Origin: Bacillus halotolerans
GTDB taxonomy: Bacteria > Bacillota > Bacilli > Bacillales > Bacillaceae
DNA length: 64,000 nt
Assembly: GCF_001517105.1 (NCBI RefSeq)
Contig: NZ_LPVF01000011.1
Location: forward strand, 1-64,000
Direction: 5' to 3'
Positions 57,217-64,000 of the stretch are shown in pieces; within the stretch, counting starts at the first letter, position 1, and every line of letters starts with the position of its first letter. Under the pieces are notes generated by a model. The model saw nothing but the letters and a program-made list of their open reading frames with translations. It made no database searches and was not told where the DNA came from. Both the position numbers and the translations under genes were made by a program.

Positions 57217-58488
57217 TTGCCGGAATTACAGCGTTCGATTACTTGGGTTCAAGGAGCGGCATTAACGATCGGGGCCGTATTAGGCTGCGGGATCTTAATC
57301 CTTCCGTCTGTCACGGCTGATGCTGCCGGCCCCGCTTCTGTATTGGTTTGGGGATTTATGTCTTTCTTATCATTTCTGCTCGTCGGCACACTGGCGCGCC
57401 TTGTCAGAATGGCGCCAAGCGCAGGAGGGATTACGGCTTATGTTCAGCTTGCTTTTCGGCCAAAAGCCGGAGCCATGTTGGGCTGGATCATGCTGGGATC
57501 GGTTCCGATCGGTGTGCCGGTGATCGCTTTGACTGGCGCACATTATGTCAGCTACGTCACACAGGCTTCGGATTGGCAGATTGCTTTCATTGCAGCATGT
57601 ATGCTGGCGATCTCCATTTGGCTTCATATCAGGGGCATTCAATTATCAGCAAACATCAGCATACTCGTCATCTGTGTCATTCTGCTGCTGCTTGTCATAT
57701 CTGTTGCTGTTTCACTGCCCCACGTTAAAGCAGCTGAATTTAAGCCTTTTCTGCCTCATGGCTGGTTTGCCGCGGGTTCTGTTTCTGTCATCATCTTTTT
57801 TTCTTTTGTAGGCTGGGAAATGATTACCCCATTAGCTGAAGAGTTTACACATCCGGAAAAGGATGTTCCAATCAGTTTATTCTTAGCGGCTGCTTGTGTG
57901 GCGGTGCTTTATATCATGCTATCGTTTGTCACTGTGGGCACTCATGCATACGGAGAAAAAGGAGAAATCGCATCTCTGACGATGCTCATATCAAAAGGTA
58001 CAGGGGATATTGGGGTATATGTAACGACTTGTTTAGCTCTTTTTATTACATTCGCCACCATTCATGCCAACATTGCAGGGTTTTCAAGAATGGTTTATGC
58101 GTTGGCAAGAGAAGGTCATATTCCCGGGTATTTCGGGAAGCTCAGTCATACAAAACATACACCTGTCCGTGTATTAACAGCGCTGGCTTTCGTGTTTGGT
58201 TTCGTTCTTATGGCAAACGGCATATTTCAAATTGATCTGACAACGCTCCTTAAAGGACCAAGCTCAGCATTCATCGCATCTTACATATGCACAATGGCGG
58301 CAGCGCTGAAGCTGCTGAACTGGAAGGATTCAGGCTGGTGGATGGCTTTGGGGGCGCTTCTTCTTTGTACAGTGATCTACTTATTTAGCGGCTGGGCTCT
58401 CTTGTATCCGGCTGCGTTTGCGGCTGTTGGTTTTTTCTATATGAAGACAAAGAGATATACTGAGAAAAAGCTTGATCACGTTTCATGA
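57217..58488 (+). CDS. yecA: APC-family amino acid permease YecA
   Basis: A 423-residue membrane protein with about 12 helices. GAALTIGAVLGCGILILPSV near 11-30 is the helix-1 motif of APC permeases, and FFSFVGWEMITPLAEEFTHPEKDVP near 195-219 is the helix-6 motif. It starts at TTG 57217 with AAAGGAGG upstream. Substrate unknown; the neighbouring Lrp-type regulator suggests an amino acid, perhaps for export or uptake. The terminator hairpin overlaps its last codons. Confidence 0.88.
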   Translation: MPELQRSITWVQGAALTIGAVLGCGILILPSVTADAAGPASVLVWGFMSFLSFLLVGTLARLVRMAPSAGGITAYVQLAFRPKAGAMLGWIMLGSVPIGVPVIALTGAHYVSYVTQASDWQIAFIAACMLAISIWLHIRGIQLSANISILVICVILLLLVISVAVSLPHVKAAEFKPFLPHGWFAAGSVSVIIFFSFVGWEMITPLAEEFTHPEKDVPISLFLAAACVAVLYIMLSFVTVGTHAYGEKGEIASLTMLISKGTGDIGVYVTTCLALFITFATIHANIAGFSRMVYALAREGHIPGYFGKLSHTKHTPVRVLTALAFVFGFVLMANGIFQIDLTTLLKGPSSAFIASYICTMAAALKLLNWKDSGWWMALGALLLCTVIYLFSGWALLYPAAFAAVGFFYMKTKRYTEKKLDHVS

Positions 58489-58500
58489 TCAAGCTTTTTT
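58465..58500. terminator. Bidirectional terminator overlapping the end of yecA
   Basis: AAAAAGCTTGATCA pairs perfectly with TGATCAAGCTTTTT. The yecA TGA is the first triplet of the descending arm, and the last sense codons make the ascending arm and loop. Confidence 0.92.
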
Positions 58501-58502
58501 GC

Positions 58503-58736
58503 TTACGATTCTTGATGATCCTGTCCATGGTTTTCACCAGTGCTGTTTTGAAACATATAGGTCACAGGGCAGAAACGCAGTATGCCTGAACCTGCCTTCA
58601 TGGCGCCGATAAAAATGCAGAACAGATGCATTCTGCACCAAGGTTTTTTCGTATACTTGGCGCTGGCGGCTGACATAATTGTCAGTCCGCAGGCGATACG
58701 GAAGACGGCATTGATGAGACTGATGTTTGGTTTCAT
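58503..58736 (-). CDS. DUF2892-type small membrane protein
   Basis: A 77-residue protein with the NISLINAVFRIACGLTIMS start and a second hydrophobic segment (LFCIFIGAMKAGSGILRFCP) typical of DUF2892 inner membrane proteins, often linked to rhodanese or sulfur genes, though none is present here. AAAAGGAG precedes the ATG. Stop codon abuts the shared terminator. Function unknown. Confidence 0.75.
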   Translation of the reverse strand: MKPNISLINAVFRIACGLTIMSAASAKYTKKPWCRMHLFCIFIGAMKAGSGILRFCPVTYMFQNSTGENHGQDHQES

Positions 58737-58863
58737 GAAATCTGCTCCTTTTACTTAAAAAAGTTTTTTAATTGAACCTTCAAAAATTTGTAACGTTTTT
58801 ATCGTGCGTGATGGAGAAGGATGTGATAACATGAGTCTAATACATGTAAAGGAGAGTATGTGA

Positions 58864-60605
58864 ATGTCCGAACGCACCTTTAACTGGAAAAACAAAGACA
58901 TCAGGGCACAGGTTGATGTTGTAGACGCTAAGCTGCTTCCAACGCTCCTTTTACGGAATGCTCTCGTCTTAAATCCATATGTAAAACAATGGCTGAAAAA
59001 AACATTTGGATTTATCAGGACCGTATTGTTTATGTTGGTCATGAACTTCCGGATAGAACCGAAGAAATTCATACGATTGATTGTGAAGGAAAATACATTG
59101 TGCCTGGCTATATTGAACCGCACGCACATCCTTTTCAAATATATAATCCCCAAACGCTGGCGGAATATGTGTCTCAGTACGGTACAACGACATTCGTAAA
59201 TGATAACTTATTTTTGCTTTTGCAAAGCGGAAAAAAGAAAGCGCTTACTATTTTGAACGAACTCAAAAAGCTTCCGGTTCAGTATTTTTGGTGGTCACGG
59301 TATGACCTGCAGACCGAGGTGCTGAACGAGGATCACGTTCTTCCATTTGACGTCAGAAAGCAGTGGATTGAACATCCTGATGTCATTCAAGGCGGAGAAA
59401 TGACCGGCTGGCCGCGTCTTGTAGATGGCGATGATTTAATGCTTCACTGCATGCAGGCCACAAAAAAACAGCGGAAACGCATAGAAGGGCATTTTCCCGG
59501 CGCTTCAGATAAAACGCTTACAAAAATGAAGCTGTTCGGAGCGGATTGTGATCATGAAGCCATGACAGGTGATGAAGTGATGAGAAGGCTGGAACTGGGC
59601 TATTATGTATCACTTCGAAATTCGTCCATTCGCCCTGATTTAAGAAACATATTGCAGGAGCTTCATGAAAAGGGCTTCCGCTACTACGACCACTTTTTTT
59701 ACACAACAGACGGCGCTACGCCTAATTTCTATAAAGGCGGCATGACAAACGAGCTCATCCGGATTGCGCTGGAAGAAGGGGTTCCGGCAATCGATGCGTA
59801 CAATATGGCATCCTTTAACATCGCAAAGTATTACCAAATGGATGATTATTTAGGCGTTGTCGGGCCGGGAAGACTTGCATCACTGAATATCCTTGAGGAC
59901 CCGTTGCAGCCGAATCCGGTAACCGTTCTGTCAAAAGGCAAAATTCTGCGTGAAGACGGCCGTGATATGAATGCGTTTCCACATACGAACTGGAACAAAG
60001 GCGGTCTTGTCCCGCTTGAGCTTTCATATGATATGACAATGGATGATTTGCAGTTTTCCATGCCGATGGGCGTAAAAATGCGGAATGCGGTGATTATGGA
60101 GCCGTATATGATTGAAATCGACAACTCGGTCGAACAGCTTTCATTTGACCATGATGAAAGTTATTTAACGATGCTTGACAGACATGGGAAATGGCGCGTT
60201 AATACGATGATAAAAGGATTTGCGTCAAGTGTGCAGGGATTTGTGAGCTCCTTTACGACGACGGGGGATATTGTCGCGATTGGAAAAAGCAAAGCGGATA
60301 TGCTGCTTGCTTTTTCCCGCATGAAAGAAATTGGCGGGGGAATTGTGCTTGCGGAAAACGGAAAAATCCTTCACGAAATTCCGCTTTCACTGTGCGGATG
60401 CGCTTCTTCGGAATCGTATGACATCGTGCTGGAAAAGGAACAGAAGCTGAGAGATCTTTTGACTGAAAGAGGCTATGAGTATTGTGATCCGGTTTATACG
60501 CTGCTCTTTTTGCAAAGCACGCACCTCCCGTATATACGCATTACGCCAAGGGGAATCTTCGACGTGATGAAAAAAACTGTACTCTTTCCATCGATAATGC
60601 GTTAA
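58864..60605 (+). pseudogene. yerA: Adenine deaminase-like YerA, frameshifted near the start
   Basis: The family-length product is about 580 residues. Translation from ATG 58864 (AAGGAG upstream) matches the YerA N-terminus for 46 codons to WLKK, then shifts at an A7 run (58996-59002) and runs out of homology. The rest of YerA continues in the next frame from NIWIYQDRIVYVG to 60605. One extra A restores WLKKNIWIYQ. The amidohydrolase metal site HAHPFQ (EPHAHPFQIYN) lies in the second part. Internal initiation at ATG 58989 could make a protein lacking the first 42 residues. Related enzymes deaminate adenine to hypoxanthine. Confidence 0.85.
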
Positions 60606-60631
60606 AATATAAAAGAGCGGGGAGCCGACAT

Positions 60632-61627
60632 ATGAAAAAATGGATGACAGTTTGCGTACTGTGTTTCGCGTTTTTCCTGCTAGTATCCTGCCAGCAGAAG
60701 GACGCTGTCCCTGATCACACAAAGAAGCTGAAAGCTCCTTTGACGGGACTGGAGACTGAGCAGAAGGTGACTGAACGCAGGCCTGTTGCTGTCGTGGTGA
60801 ACAATCACCCGAAGGCGAGGCCGCAATCAGGACTGTCTAAAGCCGACATTGTCATAGAAGCGCTTGCCGAAGGCCAAATTACAAGGTTTCTGGCCCTTTT
60901 TCAAAGCCAGATGCCTGAAACTGTCGGACCTGTGCGGAGTGCGCGGGAATATTTCGTCACTCTCAGCAACGGTTTTGACAGCATATTTGTCCATCACGGC
61001 TGGAGTCCCGGCGCCAAGGAGCAGCTGGAATCCGGAGCTGCCGATTATATGAACGGATTGGATTTTGACGGAAGCTTATTTTGGAGAGCTGATTTCAGCG
61101 AACCGCCCCACAATTCTTTCACGTCTTATCAGTACATAAAAAAGGCGGCGGAACAAAAGGGATATGAGCTGAAGCAGGAAACAGATCCAATGCTGTTTCA
61201 AACATCAGATGCAAAACCTGTAAATGAATCTTATAATGTTCGGGTAGATTATGGAACAAAAAACGTTACAAATCTTGTCGAATACAACTATGATAAAAAA
61301 ACTGAAGCTTATACGAGAAGCTCTGATGGTGTCATGACGACAGACCGGGAAACCGGAAAGCCGGTTGCAATGCAAAATATTTTCATTGTTGAAGCCAGCC
61401 ATCATATTATTGACCAAGATGGAAGGCGTGACATCGACATAGAATCAGGGGGTAAAGGTCTGCTGTTTCAGCACGGAAACGTCATTGAAGCAGACTGGAA
61501 AAATGTAAACGGAAGAATTGTGCCGGTGAAAGACGGCAAATGGCTGCCGTTTGTGCCAGGAAAGACATGGATAAATATCGTGCCTGATCTCGATGCGGCT
61601 TCCATTAGTAAAGGAGAAGGTGTGTAA
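60632..61627 (+). CDS. yerB: Lipoprotein YerB (DUF3048)
   Basis: A 331-residue lipoprotein. The signal peptide MKKWMTVCVLCFAFFLLVSC ends in a lipobox (LVSC), giving a lipid-anchored Cys at 20. The mature part carries the DUF3048 features VVVNNHPKARPQSGLSKAD and GPVRSAREYFVTLSNGFD. Extracellular, function unknown. GGGGAG precedes the ATG; yerC starts 2 bases after its stop. Confidence 0.92.
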   Translation: MKKWMTVCVLCFAFFLLVSCQQKDAVPDHTKKLKAPLTGLETEQKVTERRPVAVVVNNHPKARPQSGLSKADIVIEALAEGQITRFLALFQSQMPETVGPVRSAREYFVTLSNGFDSIFVHHGWSPGAKEQLESGAADYMNGLDFDGSLFWRADFSEPPHNSFTSYQYIKKAAEQKGYELKQETDPMLFQTSDAKPVNESYNVRVDYGTKNVTNLVEYNYDKKTEAYTRSSDGVMTTDRETGKPVAMQNIFIVEASHHIIDQDGRRDIDIESGGKGLLFQHGNVIEADWKNVNGRIVPVKDGKWLPFVPGKTWINIVPDLDAASISKGEGV

Positions 61628-61629
61628 CG

Positions 61630-61944
61630 ATGCAAATCGATAAATTACGCGGCAAAGAACTGGACCAGTTATTTAACTCGATCTTATCGCTGAAAGACCT
61701 GGAGGAATGTTATCGGTTCTTCGATGATCTTTGCACAATTAACGAAATTCAATCGCTGGCTCAGCGCCTTGAAGTGGCGCGTATGCTTCGCGAAGGAAAC
61801 ACGTATCATAAAATTGAAACTGAAACAGGCGCTTCTACAGCGACCATTTCCCGAGTGAAACGATGCTTAAATTATGGAAATGACGCATATGAAATGGCGC
61901 TTGACCGTGTGAAGGAGAATGAAACAGAGTCTTCTTCCAAATAA
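61630..61944 (+). CDS. yerC: TrpR-like DNA-binding protein YerC
   Basis: A 104-residue all-helical protein of the Trp repressor-like YerC/YecD family. The helix-turn-helix is EGNTYHKIETETGASTATIS followed by RVKRCLNYG, near 57-85. No tryptophan-pathway link is visible. Cotranscribed with yerB; terminator follows. Confidence 0.92.
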   Translation: MQIDKLRGKELDQLFNSILSLKDLEECYRFFDDLCTINEIQSLAQRLEVARMLREGNTYHKIETETGASTATISRVKRCLNYGNDAYEMALDRVKENETESSSK

Positions 61945-61981
61945 AAAACCGCCCTGCCGTCTGGCAAGGGGCGGTTTTTTT
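61943..61981. terminator. Bidirectional terminator between yerC and yerD
   Basis: AAAAAACCGCCC and GGGCGGTTTTTT pair with an inner GCC/GGC, ending in seven T that reach the yerD stop codon. Confidence 0.9.
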
Positions 61982-63557
61982 ATGAAACAATTTTCTCAAT
62001 CAGATTGTCAATGTCAACTGTGCTGCCATCCTCTTTTCGGTAGACAACATGCTCCTTGGAAAAGTGAACCGGCGAATCGATCCCGGCTGCTGCGGCCAGA
62101 TTAAACAGCCCCTCACGCAGCGAAATGACGTAGTTGCAGACGCGGTGCTGCTTTTCCTCAACGCTCAGCGCTTTTTGCAGCTTCGGATCTGTTGTCGCAA
62201 CGCCTGCCGGGCATGTGTTGGTGTGGCAGACGAGGGCGCGGATGCATCCGACTGAAAACATCATGCCGCGTGCAATGTTGACAAAGTCAGCGCCCAGAGC
62301 TAAAGCGACCGCGATTTTGTCAGGGGTCAGCAGCTTTCCGGAAGCAAAAAGTTTCATACGGTCACGCAAGCCGTATTGTCTGAGCAGCGTATCAACGATA
62401 GGGAGCGCCGTCATAATCGGGAGGCCGACTGTGTCGGCAAGCTCATAGAAGGAAGCGCCGGTACCGCCTTCACTCCCGTCTATCGTAATAAAATCAGGAT
62501 GTTTTCCGCTTTTCTGCATATAAGAAAAAAGCTCATGCAAGTCATCAGGCTGGCCTGCAACAATTTTAATGCCGACCGGCTTTTGACCGACGTCTCGCAG
62601 CTTTTCAATAAAATCCAGCATTTCAGGCGCGCTTGAAAATTCATGAAAGCGGTTTGGGCTGTCGATTGACTTTCCGGGTTCGACATTCCGAATGTCTGCC
62701 ACCTCTTCTGACACTTTAGCGCCATCCACATGTCCGCCGCGGGTTTTGGCTCCTTGTGCGAGCTTCAGCTCAAACGCTTTAATTTGATCTAGCCGGCTTT
62801 TCTTTTTAAATTCCTCCCACGAAAATTCCCCTTTTCTATTGCGTACGCCAAATAGACCGGGGCCGATTTGGCAGATGATATCAACACCTCCCTTTAAGTG
62901 ATACTCAGACAATCCGCCTTCACCGGTATTCATCCAAGTGCCGCCCGCCTGGTGCAGCCCTTTTGACAGCGCCGTAATGGCGCGCTCTCCAAGTGAACCG
63001 TAGCTCATGGCGGATTGACCGACTAATCCCTTCACATAAAAAGGCTTTTCGCATGTACTCCCGCCGATGACTTGAACATCATCCGGATGGAGAAAATACG
63101 GATCAGCCTTGGTACGTTCGGCATGCTCGCTGCGTCTGAACAGATTGTCCGAATCGATTTTATAGATGTGGGTTTCGATTTTCGGAGACTGGCCCACACG
63201 CAATTCTTCTTTTTGCTTTGGGAAAAGGGCGTTTCGGATATAATAGCCCGGTTGATCAAAATCTCTTACCGATCCGAATCCCATCATTCTGCTTTTGTAT
63301 TTTCCTGATATGACTGTTTGCTCATATTCTTTTCGTGAAAAAGGCTGTTCCTCATTGTCATTGCTGAATAAATACTGCCGCAGCTCCGGTCCGATTTTTT
63401 CAAAAATATAGCGAAACCTTCCGATGACAGGATAATTGCGGAGGATTGAATGCTCCTTCTGCTTTTCGTCCTTTATGTAGATCCAGACAAACAATGCGAT
63501 GGGGATAACGATGATCCCGATGATAAATGCAATAAGTGCAATAATGATGTATTCCAT
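61980..63557 (-). CDS. yerD: Glutamate synthase-like FMN protein YerD
   Basis: A 525-residue protein with one N-terminal membrane helix (about 4-28) and a glutamate synthase FMN/substrate domain: SAMSYGSLGERAITALSKG near 180-198, FITIDGSEGGTGASFYE near 350-366 and the cysteine cluster CIRALVCHTNTCPAGVAT near 432-449 (3Fe-4S type in GOGAT). It lacks the glutaminase and GXGXR domains of full GOGAT, so its electron donor and substrate are unknown. GGGAGG precedes the ATG. Confidence 0.9.
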   Translation of the reverse strand: MEYIIIALIAFIIGIIVIPIALFVWIYIKDEKQKEHSILRNYPVIGRFRYIFEKIGPELRQYLFSNDNEEQPFSRKEYEQTVISGKYKSRMMGFGSVRDFDQPGYYIRNALFPKQKEELRVGQSPKIETHIYKIDSDNLFRRSEHAERTKADPYFLHPDDVQVIGGSTCEKPFYVKGLVGQSAMSYGSLGERAITALSKGLHQAGGTWMNTGEGGLSEYHLKGGVDIICQIGPGLFGVRNRKGEFSWEEFKKKSRLDQIKAFELKLAQGAKTRGGHVDGAKVSEEVADIRNVEPGKSIDSPNRFHEFSSAPEMLDFIEKLRDVGQKPVGIKIVAGQPDDLHELFSYMQKSGKHPDFITIDGSEGGTGASFYELADTVGLPIMTALPIVDTLLRQYGLRDRMKLFASGKLLTPDKIAVALALGADFVNIARGMMFSVGCIRALVCHTNTCPAGVATTDPKLQKALSVEEKQHRVCNYVISLREGLFNLAAAAGIDSPVHFSKEHVVYRKEDGSTVDIDNLIEKIVS

Positions 63558-63729
63558 CTGTTAGCCTCCCTTTTTATGTAACCATTTCCACTGTTGGAGC
63601 GTTTCCAAACAATAGAAAATATTACTGTCTGTTTCTATAAAAAGAGAGGGGAAATAGAATCAAAACACCTTTTTCAGTGAATAACGAGAATGACGGTTTT
63701 TTCCGTTTTTCCGCGCTATGTGAATTTGT

Positions 63730-63738
63730 TATAATGTT
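63730..63738 (+). promoter_or_regulatory. Extended -10 promoter upstream of pcrB
   Basis: TGTTATAAT (TG-N-TATAAT; the TATAAT itself at 63730-63735) lies about 35 bases before the pcrB start; no clear -35 is seen. Confidence 0.5.
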
Positions 63739-63772
63739 TAAATGGTAAGAAACGAATGGAGGAACGGATGAC

Positions 63773-64000
63773 GTGTACGATGTAACGGAGTGGAAGCATA
63801 TCTTTAAACTCGATCCAAATAAAGATTTGCCTGATGAACAGCTGGAGATTCTTTGTGAGTCAGGGACTGATGCGGTCATTATCGGGGGAAGCGACGGTGT
63901 GACGGAGGATAATGTCCTGCGGATGCTGTCTCAGGTGAGACGGTTTTTGGTGCCGTGTGTCCTTGAGGTGTCAGCGATTGAAGCGATTGTCCCTGGCTTT
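63773..64000 (+). CDS. pcrB: Heptaprenylglyceryl phosphate synthase PcrB (5' part)
   Basis: The first 76 codons of PcrB, cut by the window end. PcrB transfers a heptaprenyl group to sn-glycerol-1-phosphate, making an archaeal-type ether lipid. The visible part begins MYDVTEWKHIFKLDPNKDLP and includes the TIM-barrel segments DAVIIGGSDGVTEDNV and PCVLEVSAIEAIVPGF. It starts at GTG 63773 with GGAGGAA upstream. Confidence 0.93.
   Translation, partial: MYDVTEWKHIFKLDPNKDLPDEQLEILCESGTDAVIIGGSDGVTEDNVLRMLSQVRRFLVPCVLEVSAIEAIVPGF

Overview
The window is chromosomal DNA from a member of the Bacillus subtilis group. Gene order from the end of an rRNA operon (5S, tRNA-fMet, tRNA-Asp) through thiL, the tsa genes, rex, tat, groESL, gut, iolT, bdhA, cotA, gabP, guaA, pbuG, the complete pur operon and yerA-pcrB follows the B. 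subtilis 168 chromosome as I remember it. Many proteins (CotA, GutB, TatCy, IolT) differ from the 168 sequences at scattered residues, so this is a close relative, not 168. Identifications rest on recognised sequences, motifs and gene order; no database search was run.

Layout. 1-456: rRNA operon end and two tRNAs. 0.6-4.2 kb: thiL-tsaE-tsaB-rimI-tsaD (thiamine diphosphate and tRNA t6A synthesis), then an intergenic cluster of DnaA boxes. 4.4-9.6 kb: ABC-F factor ydiF (minus), moaC-rex-tatAy-tatCy, ydiK-ydiL (minus). 9.7-11.8 kb: groESL with a textbook CIRCE operator. 11.8-13.8 kb: an AT-rich variable segment where 168 carries prophage-like restriction genes; here it holds a gene fragment, a possible short RNA unit and a frameshifted alpha/beta-hydrolase. 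13.9-20.2 kb: gutR / gutB-gutP-fruC glucitol locus. 20.3-24.4 kb: frameshifted K+ channel-like gene, iolT, bdhA. 24.8-30.5 kb: ydjM (WalR box), ydjN, an unrecognised 52-codon gene, ydjO, ydjP, broken yeaA, cotA. 30.5-37.8 kb: gabP (TnrA box), mneP, and the yeaC-yeaD-yebA (MoxR/DUF58/transglutaminase) operon. 37.8-41.2 kb: guaA with a structured, terminator-containing leader, and pbuG with PurBoxes and a guanine riboswitch. 41.4-43.5 kb: yebC, yebD, yebE-yebG. 43.5-56.6 kb: PurBoxes, guanine riboswitch and purEKBCSQLFMNHD, encoding all steps from PRPP to IMP except the PurT/alternative enzymes. 56.6-64 kb: yezC/yecA, a DUF2892 gene, frameshifted yerA (adenine deaminase-like), yerB-yerC, yerD and the start of pcrB.

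Purine metabolism is the main theme: GMP synthase, a hypoxanthine/guanine permease, IMP synthesis and an adenine deaminase homologue lie within 23 kb, with PurR boxes and guanine riboswitches visible at two of the loci. The most interesting unexplained signal is the guaA leader, where a strong promoter is followed by stacked hairpins, one segment able to pair with two identical partners, and an intrinsic terminator before the start codon. Four genes (hydrolase, K+ channel, yeaA, yerA) each carry one single-base frameshift, mostly in a homopolymer, which may be real decay, phase variation or sequence error.
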